A DNA stretch of 64,000 bases, from the NCBI GenBank assembly GCA_017443025.1, contig JAFSPG010000018.1, positions 186,001-250,000 on the forward strand, written 5' to 3'. Each line of letters begins with the position of its first letter. The first letter of the stretch is position 1. The notes below the pieces were generated by a model. The model was given only the letters and a program-made list of their open reading frames with translations. It was not told where the DNA came from and did not search any database. The translations under genes were made by a program, and so were the position numbers. Shown here piece after piece: positions 16,565 through 26,373 of this stretch. This stretch comes from Bacteroidales bacterium (GTDB taxonomy: Bacteria > Bacteroidota > Bacteroidia > Bacteroidales > UBA932).

Positions 16565-17197
16565 TCAAGCGTTTTTCTTGTAAAGTTTCGACCAGGTATG
16601 CAGAGACCACAAGCCGTTAACTAAGTATAAACCACACACTAACGGCATAAATACGTGACCTACCGAAAGGTGTAGTGCAATCTGTGTTAAATTAACCAAA
16701 AGCCAAAGTATCCAACATTCCCACTTCTTCATGGCTGACAGAAGTTGCGCTGTAAGTATGAGCACTGTCACGCAGGAATCAAGGTATGGATGAGGGTCTG
16801 AGGGGAAGAGCCCGTCAAGAAGGGTGCCCCATGCAAAGGCCAGGAAGAAGACTCCGAGAACGGCTATCGCCCTCCAGGGCCAGGTCATTCCTGAAACCTT
16901 CAGTGCGGACGAATCCTCCGAACTCCGTTCATCTTTTCCAGGGTGAGTCCAGCGGTAGTGACCAATTACATTTATACAAAGTGATACGGGCTGGAGAATC
17001 AGGCTGGCGTAAAGATTCTTGTTCCAGAACATCAGGAACAGGGCCGCGGTATAGAAATACCCCACCCAGAAGTTATACTTTGAATTCCGGCCGGCGAGGA
17101 ATACGCAGGTCAGGCCAAGCACCGATGTAATAAGATCGATGAGCAGTACCGGCCGGTCGCCACCGATGGTAAACAATATGTAATTAATCCACTCCAT
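16565..17197 (-). CDS. pnuC: PnuC-type nicotinamide mononucleotide/riboside transporter
   Basis: This 210-residue membrane protein has about seven hydrophobic segments. It matches the PnuC family in size and in the aromatic-rich pattern around SLCINVIGHYRW, WECWILWLLVNLTQIALHLS and a C-terminal LYLVNGLWSLHTW. PnuC proteins take up nicotinamide riboside for NAD salvage. Its ATG overlaps the sufB stop by one base, so it is translationally coupled between sufB and sufC, an unusual place. Related vitamin transporters (PnuT for thiamine, PnuX for riboflavin) share the fold, so the substrate is not certain. Confidence 0.8.
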   Translation of the reverse strand: MEWINYILFTIGGDRPVLLIDLITSVLGLTCVFLAGRNSKYNFWVGYFYTAALFLMFWNKNLYASLILQPVSLCINVIGHYRWTHPGKDERSSEDSSALKVSGMTWPWRAIAVLGVFFLAFAWGTLLDGLFPSDPHPYLDSCVTVLILTAQLLSAMKKWECWILWLLVNLTQIALHLSVGHVFMPLVCGLYLVNGLWSLHTWSKLYKKNA

Positions 17198-18636
17198 TAT
17201 CCTACAGAACCTTCAAGTGAAACTTGCAGAAGTTTGCGGGCTTCAACGGCAAACTCCATAGGGAGCATGGCGAGCACTTCCCTCGCGTATCCTCCGACAA
17301 TGAGCGCAACGGCATTCTCCGGAGATATTCCCCTCTGATTACAGTAGAACAGCTGTTCGTCTGAAATTTTCGACGTTGTAGCTTCGTGTTCGACTATGGC
17401 GGTTGGGTTGTTGCTGCGTATGTCCGGGAAGGTGTGTGCTCCACAGGTGGAACCTATCAGCAGGCTGTCGCATTGGGAAAAATTACGGGCTCCGTCGGCG
17501 CCGGGATTCATTACCACGAGGCCACGATAGCTATTCTGGCTGCTTCCCGCTGATATTCCCTTGCTGACGATGCGGCTCCTCGTGCGTTTGCCGAGGTGTA
17601 TCATCTTTGTGCCGGTATCGGCCTGCTGAAAATTATTCGTTACTGCAACGGAATAGAACTCCGATGACGAGTCGTCGCCCTTGAGTATTGTGGAGGGATA
17701 TTTCCAGGTGATGGCGGAGCCTGTCTCTACCTGTGTCCAGCTGAGATGGCTTCCTTCGCCTTTGCAAATTCCCCTCTTGGTTACAAGATTGAGGATGCCT
17801 CCTCGGCCTTCGGCATCTCCGGGATACCAGTTCTGTACCGTGCTGTACTTGACATCGGCGCCTTTCTCTACTACGATCTCCACAACGGCGGCGTGAAGCT
17901 GATGCTCGTCACGCATCGGGGCGGTACAACCTTCCATATAGCTCACGTAGGAATCTTCGTCGGCCACAATGAGGGTGCGCTCGAACTGTCCGGTTCCGGC
18001 GGCGTTGATTCTGAAGTAGCTGCTGAGCTCCATCGGGCAGCGGACGCCCTTGGGGATATAACAGAAAGAGCCGTCGCTGAATACCGCTGAGTTAAGTGCA
18101 GCATAGAAATTATCCCCTGCTGGTACGACGGATGCAAGATATTTCCTCACAAGGTCGCCGTGCTCCCTGACTGCTTCTGAGAAAGAGCAGAAAATGATTC
18201 CTTTTTCGGCGAGTGATTTGCGGAAAGTCGTAGCAACCGACACCGAATCGAAGACCGCATCTACTGCCACTACTCCGGCGAGAGCCTTGCGCTCGTTGAT
18301 GGGGATGCCGAGTTTCTCGAAGGTCTTTTCAAGTTCCGGGTCTATTTCTTTGGGGCGCTCGGAGTCTTTTTTAGGGGCTGCGTAATAAATTATATCCTGA
18401 AAATCTATCTCCGGGAGTTTGAGATGCCCCCATTTAGGCTGAGGCATCTTCTGCCAGCGTCGGAAAGCGTCAAGGCGGAAGTCCAGAAGCCACTGCGGCT
18501 CCTGTTTACGGGCGGATATCATTCGGATGATGTCTTCGTTCAGCCCTTTGGGAATATACTCCTGTTCGATGGCGGTAATGAAGCCTTGTTTATATTCGCC
18601 GGAGGTAAACTCCTTTATGATTTTATCTTCTTCCAT
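17197..18636 (-). CDS. sufB: Fe-S cluster assembly scaffold SufB
   Basis: This 479-residue protein is full length. Diagnostic stretches include [68 protein letters not shown], and the C-terminal [29 protein letters not shown]. SufB is the site of de novo cluster assembly with SufC and SufD. It starts 13 bp after aroC and its stop overlaps pnuC. The desulfurase SufS and SufE/SufU are not in this window. Confidence 0.97.
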   Translation of the reverse strand: MEEDKIIKEFTSGEYKQGFITAIEQEYIPKGLNEDIIRMISARKQEPQWLLDFRLDAFRRWQKMPQPKWGHLKLPEIDFQDIIYYAAPKKDSERPKEIDPELEKTFEKLGIPINERKALAGVVAVDAVFDSVSVATTFRKSLAEKGIIFCSFSEAVREHGDLVRKYLASVVPAGDNFYAALNSAVFSDGSFCYIPKGVRCPMELSSYFRINAAGTGQFERTLIVADEDSYVSYMEGCTAPMRDEHQLHAAVVEIVVEKGADVKYSTVQNWYPGDAEGRGGILNLVTKRGICKGEGSHLSWTQVETGSAITWKYPSTILKGDDSSSEFYSVAVTNNFQQADTGTKMIHLGKRTRSRIVSKGISAGSSQNSYRGLVVMNPGADGARNFSQCDSLLIGSTCGAHTFPDIRSNNPTAIVEHEATTSKISDEQLFYCNQRGISPENAVALIVGGYAREVLAMLPMEFAVEARKLLQVSLEGSVG

Positions 18637-18649
18637 GTGGATGGCAAAG

Positions 18650-19690
18650 TTACAGCATTGCCGTCAAATCGGCAAGCACGATGGCTGTCATCGCCTCTAC
18701 GATAACAGGTGTACGTAAGGCAAAACATACGTCGTGGCGGCCTCCAATGCGCAGAGAGGTCATCTTTCCTTCTGTAAAGTTGAAGGTTTGCTGGGCTTTG
18801 GCGATGCTTGACGTGGGCTTGAAGGCAACTCGGAATTTTATCGGGCAGCCGTTGCTGAGCCCGCCGTTGATTCCTCCGGCCCCGTTTTTCAGCGGCAGGG
18901 CCACGCCTTCGCGGACTTCTACGAAAGGATCGTTATGCTGAGAGCCTTTCATTCTTGCCGCCTTGAATCCGTCGCCGAATTCTATGCCCCGTACGCCGGG
19001 GATTGCAAATATTGCGTGCGAAATGAGCGACTCTACGGAATCGAAGAAGGGTTCGCCGAGGCCGGCAGGCAGGTTATTGACTGTACACTCTACAATTCCG
19101 CCGAGGGAATCCCCCTGATTGACGGCCTCCTGAAGAACATCGTTCCATATTTCTGCGTCTGTAGCCGCCTCGCGGATACTTCCGTCCGGCAGGGCTTCCT
19201 GGCCTGCTTCGCTGCGCGGGACGCCGCCGACTTCAGTAAGTTCGGCGGATACCGACGCCATCAACATCTTCTTTGCTACTACTCCGGCTGCTACGATTGG
19301 AAGTGTGAGCCTTCCGGAAAAATGTCCGCTGCCTGCCGGATCATTGAAATCCAGCCACTTGACTGATGCCGTAAAATCTGCATGGCCCGGGCGTGGAGTA
19401 TCCTTGAACTGGGCGTAATCGTCGCTGTCGGTGTCCCTGTTTACGAAAAGAATGGTAAGTGGTGCGCCCGTGGTATATCCTTTATATACGCCGCTGAGGA
19501 TTTCTGGAATGTCTTCCTCCCTGCGCTGTGTGGTGCCGAAGGCGCCTGAGGCTCTGCGGCGGATATCTTCAGAAAAATCGTTTACCGTCAGTGGAAGTCC
19601 GGGGCGGACTCCGTCAAGTACTACTCCGACACCCCTTCCATGAGATTCTCCGAATACCGATACTCTGAAAATGCGTCCTAATGTATTCAT
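18650..19690 (-). CDS. aroC: chorismate synthase
   Basis: This 346-residue enzyme performs the last shikimate step, EPSP to chorismate, with reduced FMN. Typical segments are [58 protein letters not shown] and the C-terminal [18 protein letters not shown]. Its start overlaps the end of the AroD-AroA fusion by 4 nt. The two genes encode steps 3, 6 and 7 of the pathway in one operon. Confidence 0.97.
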   Translation of the reverse strand: MNTLGRIFRVSVFGESHGRGVGVVLDGVRPGLPLTVNDFSEDIRRRASGAFGTTQRREEDIPEILSGVYKGYTTGAPLTILFVNRDTDSDDYAQFKDTPRPGHADFTASVKWLDFNDPAGSGHFSGRLTLPIVAAGVVAKKMLMASVSAELTEVGGVPRSEAGQEALPDGSIREAATDAEIWNDVLQEAVNQGDSLGGIVECTVNNLPAGLGEPFFDSVESLISHAIFAIPGVRGIEFGDGFKAARMKGSQHNDPFVEVREGVALPLKNGAGGINGGLSNGCPIKFRVAFKPTSSIAKAQQTFNFTEGKMTSLRIGGRHDVCFALRTPVIVEAMTAIVLADLTAML

Positions 19691-21657
19691 TTCGCAAAAG
19701 TATTAAATGTCTGCCCGAAGGCCGGGAAAGACTTGGCTGTGCAGGCTTCATCTTCTATCTCGACCGGCGAATCTGCCCCGAGGGCCGCTATTCTGAGGGC
19801 CATTGCTATACGATGGTCGCCGTGGCTTTCGAAGCTGCCTCCTTTTAAGAGAGTTCCTGTCAGGAGGCGGCAGGTGAGAGACCTGCCTTCGATTATCAGT
19901 TTATCGGGCCTGGTGGAGCATTTTACCCCCATTTTCCTGAGGAATTCGATTATTACGCTGACTCTGTCGCTTTCCTTGCCTGCAAGGCGGGCCACTCCGG
20001 AGATTTTTGTGGTGCCCTGGCAGAAGGCTGCAAGTAATGAAAGGATAGGGACGAGGTCTGGGCAATGAGATGCGTCCAGTTCAAATCCGCGGAGCGGGCC
20101 TTTAGCCACGTTTACTATGCCGCTTTCTTCTTCCTGGCTGATGCAGGCGCCTGCCATCGGCAGAATATCGAGTATTGCGAGGTCGGCTTGCAGGGATTTT
20201 GTATCGAGCCCGGCGATATGTGCCTCTCCGAAAATAGATCCGGCTACGAGGAAGTTGGCCGCGGCGCTCCAGTCGGCCTCCAAATCTATATCTGCGGCTT
20301 TATATCCACGTTCGCCCTTGATTCTGAAGGTGATGGCTTCGCAGAGGTTCCAGTCTTGTGTCTGTGCGAATTCTTCTCCGCCTTCCATGTCGCATCCTAC
20401 GCTTACCCCAAAGCGGCGCAGGATATCGAGCGTCATAAAGATATAGGGTATGCTCTTGGGGTTGACAAGCCTTACTTCGCTTGTTTGCGGGAGTAGCGGC
20501 AGCGCGGAAATGAGCCCGCTGACAAGCTGGGAGCCATATTTTCCGTCGATGCTTACTTCGCCGGCCTTGAGGCGGCCCGATACCGTCATGGGTATCTTCT
20601 CGCCGCTGATTTCCAATCCGAAGGCTGCCAGCATCTCTGCGGAGCCAGGGAGGGGGCGCGTCAAAAGGGTTTTCTCGCCTTCGATAGTAAATGGTTTCCC
20701 GTCAAGTGCTGCGAGTAATGGTATTATCATCCTTGCGAGGAAGCCTGATTCTCCGGTATTTATCTTTTCGGGGCGTCTGATATGCCTTGAGCCTTCGATT
20801 GTCAGGGTGCTCCCATTTCTTTCAACCTTTGCGCCAAGGGCTTCTGCGGCCGATATTGCGGCTTCGCTGTCGGCGCAGGGGGTATAGTTATACAGATGTG
20901 ATGTGCCGTCCGCTATGGCTGCTATAATTATGGCTCTCTGGGCTACGCTCTTCGAGCTGCAGACTTCTATCGTCGGGGAGCCGAGGCTTTCGTTCGCGCC
21001 ATAGACTTTGCTTCGCATTTGCTCGAGGGTCATCTGGCCGGGGGCGGTTGCTTCCTCCTCGGATAGTGCTGCATAGGTAAAGGGTGCGCCTTTGGCCAGG
21101 CAGCTTATCCTTGAGGCCGTGGCGGCCTCGCTGACTTCGCCTTCGGGGCTCATGCAGAAGGCGACAAGATCCTGCGGGGGGATATGGTCGTAAAGGGAGA
21201 GTACTTTGTTTACGTCGGCTTCAGAGCGTGCCGTGGTGACGATTTTGATGATGTCGGCGCCGAGGTGGCTGCATTTTTCCGCAATTGCGGCAAGGGCGGG
21301 TGCTGAATCAGTGCCTTCGTAGTCGTGGAAGGAGCGTATCAGCAGGCTGCCGCATTCGCGGGCTTCGCGGCGAAGGCGTTTGCTCATCATTGCGGGGGCG
21401 TCCATGTCGATGTCGACGTATGCTGCTCCGGCCTTTATTGCCGTGAGCATTCGCGCTTCGGCTTCGGCAGCAGGGCATTCCTCCGTCACTCGGCAGGTGG
21501 CTATGAGGGGCTTGTCGACCAATGCGAAGAGGTCTTCTATTTCTTCGGCGTCGAGCGGACAGGTGTCGAGGCGTATTTCGGCCATCTCCACGTCGGGGCG
21601 CTCCAGGATGGAGAATATTTCGTCTGCCTTTTTACCGGCGAGTGATACGCAAATCAT
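19687..21657 (-). CDS. aroDA: AroD-AroA fusion: 3-dehydroquinate dehydratase / EPSP synthase
   Basis: This 656-residue fusion has two enzymes. Residues 1-218 form a type I dehydroquinate dehydratase: EIRLD at 27-31, the catalytic His111 in RSFHDYEGT, Schiff-base Lys138 in IIKIV and Gln208 in APGQMT. From about 225, an EPSP synthase follows: SSKSVAQRAIIIAA with Lys236, TGESGFLARM, RPLPGSAEML and the C-terminal SHGDHRIAMALRIA. Both sets of key residues are present, so both activities are expected. The linker is short and no frameshift separates the halves. It is the first gene of the operon through ispE; a -7 element lies about 55 bp upstream. Confidence 0.93.
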   Translation of the reverse strand: MICVSLAGKKADEIFSILERPDVEMAEIRLDTCPLDAEEIEDLFALVDKPLIATCRVTEECPAAEAEARMLTAIKAGAAYVDIDMDAPAMMSKRLRREARECGSLLIRSFHDYEGTDSAPALAAIAEKCSHLGADIIKIVTTARSEADVNKVLSLYDHIPPQDLVAFCMSPEGEVSEAATASRISCLAKGAPFTYAALSEEEATAPGQMTLEQMRSKVYGANESLGSPTIEVCSSKSVAQRAIIIAAIADGTSHLYNYTPCADSEAAISAAEALGAKVERNGSTLTIEGSRHIRRPEKINTGESGFLARMIIPLLAALDGKPFTIEGEKTLLTRPLPGSAEMLAAFGLEISGEKIPMTVSGRLKAGEVSIDGKYGSQLVSGLISALPLLPQTSEVRLVNPKSIPYIFMTLDILRRFGVSVGCDMEGGEEFAQTQDWNLCEAITFRIKGERGYKAADIDLEADWSAAANFLVAGSIFGEAHIAGLDTKSLQADLAILDILPMAGACISQEEESGIVNVAKGPLRGFELDASHCPDLVPILSLLAAFCQGTTKISGVARLAGKESDRVSVIIEFLRKMGVKCSTRPDKLIIEGRSLTCRLLTGTLLKGGSFESHGDHRIAMALRIAALGADSPVEIEDEACTAKSFPAFGQTFNTFAK

Positions 21658-21702
21658 CTTTATTGACGGGGCCGGGGTTTATTCCTGCTGCAGGGCCCGG
21701 CA

Positions 21703-21718
21703 TATCTTTGCAAAGGTA
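21703..21718. promoter_or_regulatory. overlapping divergent -7 elements
   Basis: TATCTTTG on the plus strand (21703-21710) abuts TACCTTTG on the minus strand (21711-21718), forming a near-palindrome around TTTGCAAA. The minus copy would serve the aroDA-ispE operon; the plus copy points at tRNA-Leu. The -33 elements are weak. Confidence 0.45.
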
Positions 21719-21764
21719 ATGAAAATTTCTTTGGCATTTCTCTCGCTATTTCGCCTATTTTACA

Positions 21765-21772
21765 TACCTTTG
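21765..21772 (+). promoter_or_regulatory. -7 element for tRNA-Leu
   Basis: TACCTTTG ends 12 bp before the mature tRNA 5' end. No TTTG is seen at the expected -33 position. Confidence 0.45.
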
Positions 21773-21784
21773 CACTCGCGTAAT

Positions 21785-21872
21785 GCCCGAGTGGCGGAAT
21801 TGGTAGACGCGCTGGACTCAAAATCCTGTGTCCTTTAAAGACGTGCCGGTTCGAGCCCGGCCCCGGGCACCA
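21785..21872 (+). tRNA. tRNA-Leu (CAA)
   Basis: This 88-nt tRNA has a long variable arm (TGTCCTTTAAAGACG), as leucine tRNAs do. The anticodon loop CTCAAAA gives CAA. The D-arm is GGCGGAATTGGTAGACGC, the T-arm CCGGTTCGAGCCCGG, and CCA is encoded. The acceptor stem has one A-C mismatch (position 6) and the anticodon stem one T-T pair. Confidence 0.93.
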
Positions 21873-21873
21873 G

Positions 21874-21897
21874 CCTCCCCAAAGGGGAGGTTTTTTT
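21874..21897 (+). terminator. terminator after tRNA-Leu
   Basis: CCTCCCC-AAA-GGGGAGG forms a perfect 7-bp GC stem followed by seven T residues. Confidence 0.9.
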
Positions 21898-22191
21898 GCT
21901 TTTATAATTAAGTCGGTCGCTACGCGACGCCGAGTCCCCAGTCCATAGCCTTCGCGAAGAGGGAAAAAGTTTTCTCGGGCAGAAAAAATGCCCTCGAGAC
22001 GGCCGAAATTAGATTTTTACGTTTCTTATGAAATTCAGGCAGGCAGACCCCTGTATCTGGACCATTTCCGTCGCGCCGGCTCCCGGGACGAAGCCCGGTA
22101 TGTCGTAGGCGAACGCAATGGCCTGACTTCAGTCAGGATACTCTGATTCAAATTTGTATCCAAAATCCGGTAGATAAAATGTGATTTTGGT
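21898..22191. other. gap of about 330 bp between tRNA-Leu and the GLUG-SGNH gene
   Basis: It holds several short hairpins: GTCGC-TAC-GCGAC (21916-21928) flanked by TCGG/CCGA, CTTCGCGAAG near 21950, and CCTGAC-TTCA-GTCAGG near 22122-22137. It also holds one short ORF (listed separately) and, at its end, a -7 element. No other gene is seen. Confidence 0.5.
21988..22146 (+). CDS. possible 52-aa ORF or gene remnant
   Basis: An ATG at 21988 opens 52 codons beginning MPSRRPKLDFYVSYEIQ and including YLDHFRRAGSRDEARYVVG. The composition is basic and protein-like, and an A-rich stretch precedes the ATG. No family is recognised. It may be a small gene, a decayed remnant or chance. Confidence 0.2.
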   Translation: MPSRRPKLDFYVSYEIQAGRPLYLDHFRRAGSRDEARYVVGERNGLTSVRIL

Positions 22192-22199
22192 TATCTTTG
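22192..22199 (+). promoter_or_regulatory. -7 element for the GLUG-SGNH gene
   Basis: TATCTTTG lies 28 bp before the ATG at 22228. No TTTG occurs at the expected -33 distance. Confidence 0.5.
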
Positions 22200-22227
22200 C
22201 GGTTGATTATCATTTACTTTGTTAAGA

Positions 22228-25200
22228 ATGACAGATATCATTACCGCAACGAGAACTCGCTATTATATTTTCCTGGCGGCGGCAGTGCTGCTGGCAGGGT
22301 GTCATAAGGAGATGGAGGAAAACGTCCCCACCAAAATGGAAGGTAAGACTTATCTGACGGTATCGACAGCCCAAACCGCCATCGATCCCGAGAGCAAGAC
22401 ACATATGGGAAACAACGGGACCTCTACTCATCCGGTTTACTGGTCGAACGGAGACCGTATTACCGTGAACGGAATGGCCTCCGACGAACTTTCCGGCCTG
22501 GACGAAGAGACCCAAAGCGTCACCTTCGTATTCACCGACAAGATTCTTACTCCCCCTTATAATATCCTGTATCCTGCTTCAGCCTGGGCCGATGATACGC
22601 ATATCGACCTTCCGGCCACGCAGGCCTACAAAGCCGGCGGCTTTGCCGAGGGCGTTTTCCCGATGTCTGGTTACTCCACCTCCGGGAACAGCATTTCGCT
22701 TCACAGCCTGTGTGCCATCCTGAAAATCCAGATACTTCGTGCGGCAACTGATCCGGACACAGACAACCTGGCCTCCGTCCGCTTTAGAGGGCACAATAGC
22801 GAGCAGGTGAGCGGCCGTTTTGAAATAGATTATCAGCATTCCACCATTTCAGGGAACTCAGACCTTTCAGGAGATCTGGAAGTGCGGGTGGACCAAAGTC
22901 TGGCCACTTCAACAGAGAATCCCGCGGTATATTATCTGGTAGTACCGGCCGGTGACTATTCCGGCGGGTATGAGGTAACCGTAGTTGACGAAAGCGGCCA
23001 TTATATGGTCAAAAGCAAGACATCAGCCAAGACGCTTGAAGCCGGACACGTATATGCCATGACAGAATTCGAGTTCGTCCCCACTGGAACGATGCTTGAC
23101 CTTGTTATCAATTCCGCTCAGGAGCTGGTTGATTTTGCTTCGGACTATAACAGCAACGTCTATAGCGCCTACAACCCCGTGAACGTCACTCTTGGAAGCG
23201 ACATCAGTTTCGACGCAACCACTTCCGCTTCCTTCAACGCTACCGGCGGCATCAAAAACTTTTCCGGCCTGTTCGACGGCGCAGGGCACAGCATCAGCGG
23301 CCTGCAGGCTACCGTTCCGCTCTTTGTTGCAACCACCGCGAACGGCATTGTTAGGAATTTCTCCCTGAATAGCAACTGCTCATTTAGCTTCACTCACGCC
23401 AATACGGCCCAGGGGCGCTTCGGCACCATCGTCGGAGCCCACGCCGGCACGCTGGAAAGCGTCAGTTCGGCGGCCGATATTACACTTACGGCCGTAGCCG
23501 ATGTCACCCAGCAGACCCTGGTTGGCGGCCTCGTGGGCAGGGTAACCACAGGGAGCATTAAAGACGGCCACTATGGCGGCCTCATCACGGTTCCCGATGG
23601 CTTTACCGCCAACAAACTGATGATTATCGGCGGCGTCGCAGGCGCCATCACCAATACGGGCAGCGTCAGCGGCTCCACCTTCGACGGTGCCATCAGCAAT
23701 GCGGCTCAGATTACCTCTACTTCTAAAACTGATTCCTACACCGACATCGGTGGAATCGTGGGTTACAACAGCGGCGGAAGCATAACTTCCTGCAGCGCGA
23801 CTGCTACTCACGCGGCTGTTGCAGGGACAAGCGGCAGCGGAACCATCGTCCATAAGAGTAGCATCGCTTACTATTCTGCCGTCGGCGGCATTGTGGGCGA
23901 CAATATCAGCGGAACTGTCTCCGCCTGCACCAACAGCGCCTCCGTGCTTGTAACCGTTGTCAGACCCAATGACACCTCCACTGATTCCCAGAGCCGATAT
24001 CTGAAAACCGGCGGTATAGTCGGCAAGAATACCGCTACCGTCACCGGATGTACGAACAGCGGGAGCGTAAGCCACTATTCCAACCCGCGCCTTCAGTCGG
24101 TCGGCGGTGTCGCAGGTTACAATTCCGGAACGCTGACACAATGTAGCAACACCGGCGCCATCAGGATGGGAACCACCGGTGTGGATCCCATCTACAGCGC
24201 CAGGCTCCCCTACATGGGCGGAATTATCGGCGAAAATACCTCATCCAACGTCTCGGATGTACAAAACGGGGGCACCATCCAGCTCACCCGTACAGAAATG
24301 GGCTCTAACGGCTTCGACATCTGCCTGGGCGGAGTCATAGGCTGGAACAGCGGCGCCATTGACGGCGGCGGAACCAAAAACATCACCAACTCCGGCACTG
24401 TGCTCTTCAATACGAATATCAACCAGACTTCCGACAATGGTTACAACCTGGGCGGTATCGCGGGTTATTCGTCAGCTTCTGTCAAGAACGCCCGCAACAG
24501 CGGCTACGTCCATTTCCAGTGGACCAATACCAGCCGTGTCGTCCAGAATGCACATCTGGGCGGCATCGTTGGCTGGATGGCCGGTAACGGGGAAATCTCC
24601 GGCTGTGAGAATAGCGGCGGTACAGGCGACGCCGGCCACGTCCATCTGGACATCACCAAGGCCGCCATAGCCCATACCAAGAACTACATGGGCGGCATCC
24701 TGGGCTATTCCACCAGCAATGTTACCCTTTCAGGCTGCACCAATAGCGGTTACGTTCAAGGAGGCAATACCACAAAGCAAAACTCAACCTCCTGCTTCGC
24801 AGGCGGTATCGTAGCATACCTGGCAGACGGGGCATCCAGCATCAGCAATTGCACAAATTCAGGAAACGTCTATAACCAGCAGTTCACCAATACGGCAACC
24901 AACACGGTGGCAGCCTACACGGGCGGCATCGCCGGTTATGTAAAGGCTCTGCCTATCGCCAGGATTCCTATCTCCGGTTGCGAGGTAACCACTTCCACCC
25001 TCAACGAGGCCCGCGGCTACAGCGGCGGCATCGTAGGATATGCCGAACTGGTGGATATCGACCACTGCAATTCATCGGCTAATGCCAGCTCCTCGACAGC
25101 CTGGTACGTCGGCGGTATCGCCGGTTGGCTGGTAGACAGTTCGGTTAGCGACTGCAATATGACAGGGACAACCCTCAATTCCGGTCAGATGCGCATTGGA

Positions 25201-26262
25201 GGTGGTTTAGTGGCCGTTTTGGATGCCGGCAGTTCGCTGAATAACTGCACAAGCTCCGTTAATTCCATAAGGGCCGTTCTCACAACAACGGACGCATCCG
25301 GATTCGTCCAGGGCGGCGCCATCGCCGGTTCGTCAAAGACAGGCAGTTATATCTCCGACTGCACTTATCCCGTCAGCGGGACCATAGAGCATGGCAACAG
25401 CAATGGAACCACATTCGACACCTGGCAGATATGCGGAGATTCCAACTTTACGCCTGGTACGCCTCCTGTCGTCGCCAAGACAAAGGTGAGCATAATCGGA
25501 GACTCCATCTCCACTTTCGAAGGATATATCGTTCCCGGTTACCGCAAGTACTATCCGGGCGCAGGCGTGGAAAGCGTTGACCAGACCTACTGGTACAAGT
25601 TCATATACGAATACATGCCCAACGCAGAGTTCTGCAAGAACCTGGCCTGGTCCGGTTCGCTTGTGCACCGCATCACGGATGCAAGCTATTCCGGCACGCA
25701 CTGGTATGCGCATTACTTCTATGCCCGCGCTGCGGCCGACGGCTTTGGCGACGCTGATGTCCTCATCGTGAACGGCGGGACCAACGACTATGGCTACCAG
25801 GGTGGCACCATCAACCCCGAATCCAGCCATAGCCTGGCTCCCGGATACCAGATTACCGGATCGTCTGTTCCTACGGACAGTGAGTTCGCCGGATGGTTCG
25901 CCGCGGCCGATGCCGCTACCACAGCCTCTGCAGTGGACGCCCTTGCCGACGACAGCTTCATCCAGGCCTACATCAAGCTGCTGCAGCTGGCCAAGGTCAC
26001 TTGCCGCAGCGGACTCAAGCTCATCCTTTGCATCGGTGACGGCGTTAACGGAACTGTCGAGCAATCCATCATCAAGATAGCCGACCATTACGGCGCGGCA
26101 GTGGTGGACTTCTATGCCCTCAACGGCAACTACAAGACTCCTTGGGATCCGAGTTACAACCCCATCCCCAAGGGCAGCGGTGTGCACCCTAACGCCGAGG
26201 GTATGGCATTTATGGCCGAATATATGTGGACACAGACCGAGTCCTACCTGACAGGAGATTAA
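22228..26262 (+). CDS. fimbrillin-like / GLUG-repeat / SGNH-hydrolase lipoprotein
   Basis: The ATG at 22228 gives 1344 residues and a lipoprotein signal ending LLAGC (Cys25). Residues 30-285 resemble the fimbrillin/Mfa2-type sandwich (PVYWSNGDRITVNG, then VYYLVVPAGDY). Residues 300-1070 carry about fifteen GLUG-type repeats (GGIVGYNSGGSITSC and variants), predicted to form a beta-helix. Residues 1085-1344 are an SGNH hydrolase: block I IIGDSISTFEG with Ser1093, block III NGGTNDYG and block V SGVHPNAEG with His1320. The Asp usually three residues before that His is Ser1317. It is probably surface-exposed and may de-acylate a glycan held by the helix; the target is unknown. It is transcribed alone. 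Confidence 0.85.
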   Translation: MTDIITATRTRYYIFLAAAVLLAGCHKEMEENVPTKMEGKTYLTVSTAQTAIDPESKTHMGNNGTSTHPVYWSNGDRITVNGMASDELSGLDEETQSVTFVFTDKILTPPYNILYPASAWADDTHIDLPATQAYKAGGFAEGVFPMSGYSTSGNSISLHSLCAILKIQILRAATDPDTDNLASVRFRGHNSEQVSGRFEIDYQHSTISGNSDLSGDLEVRVDQSLATSTENPAVYYLVVPAGDYSGGYEVTVVDESGHYMVKSKTSAKTLEAGHVYAMTEFEFVPTGTMLDLVINSAQELVDFASDYNSNVYSAYNPVNVTLGSDISFDATTSASFNATGGIKNFSGLFDGAGHSISGLQATVPLFVATTANGIVRNFSLNSNCSFSFTHANTAQGRFGTIVGAHAGTLESVSSAADITLTAVADVTQQTLVGGLVGRVTTGSIKDGHYGGLITVPDGFTANKLMIIGGVAGAITNTGSVSGSTFDGAISNAAQITSTSKTDSYTDIGGIVGYNSGGSITSCSATATHAAVAGTSGSGTIVHKSSIAYYSAVGGIVGDNISGTVSACTNSASVLVTVVRPNDTSTDSQSRYLKTGGIVGKNTATVTGCTNSGSVSHYSNPRLQSVGGVAGYNSGTLTQCSNTGAIRMGTTGVDPIYSARLPYMGGIIGENTSSNVSDVQNGGTIQLTRTEMGSNGFDICLGGVIGWNSGAIDGGGTKNITNSGTVLFNTNINQTSDNGYNLGGIAGYSSASVKNARNSGYVHFQWTNTSRVVQNAHLGGIVGWMAGNGEISGCENSGGTGDAGHVHLDITKAAIAHTKNYMGGILGYSTSNVTLSGCTNSGYVQGGNTTKQNSTSCFAGGIVAYLADGASSISNCTNSGNVYNQQFTNTATNTVAAYTGGIAGYVKALPIARIPISGCEVTTSTLNEARGYSGGIVGYAELVDIDHCNSSANASSSTAWYVGGIAGWLVDSSVSDCNMTGTTLNSGQMRIGGGLVAVLDAGSSLNNCTSSVNSIRAVLTTTDASGFVQGGAIAGSSKTGSYISDCTYPVSGTIEHGNSNGTTFDTWQICGDSNFTPGTPPVVAKTKVSIIGDSISTFEGYIVPGYRKYYPGAGVESVDQTYWYKFIYEYMPNAEFCKNLAWSGSLVHRITDASYSGTHWYAHYFYARAAADGFGDADVLIVNGGTNDYGYQGGTINPESSHSLAPGYQITGSSVPTDSEFAGWFAAADAATTASAVDALADDSFIQAYIKLLQLAKVTCRSGLKLILCIGDGVNGTVEQSIIKIADHYGAAVVDFYALNGNYKTPWDPSYNPIPKGSGVHPNAEGMAFMAEYMWTQTESYLTGD

Positions 26263-26293
26263 CTACAGACCTTCTACGATGAGGGGCTAAAAA

Positions 26294-26324
26294 TTTGCGG
26301 ATTAAAAAATTATTCGTAGATTTG
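26294..26324 (+). promoter_or_regulatory. promoter of tRNA-Ser
   Basis: TTTG (26294-26297) and TAGATTTG (26317-26324) are separated by 19 bp. The start site would be about 45 nt ahead of the tRNA. Confidence 0.6.
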
Positions 26325-26373
26325 CAGTCCTTTGAGTTGAAGCTTTGCTTATAAAGCCCTTCCAGAAGTGACT

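Noticed and set aside
21785..21872. tRNA-Leu as a pseudogene because of stem mismatches
   Set aside because: One A-C and one T-T pair are tolerable; all arms, the anticodon and CCA are intact and a promoter and terminator flank it.
25333..26187. 284-codon minus-strand frame opposite the SGNH domain
   Set aside because: The plus-strand SGNH motifs are clear and the antisense frame lacks any domain.
22228..26262. GLUG repeats as a DNA tandem repeat or CRISPR array
   Set aside because: The repeats are protein-level, with variable spacing and diverged DNA; no direct repeat-spacer pattern exists in the window.
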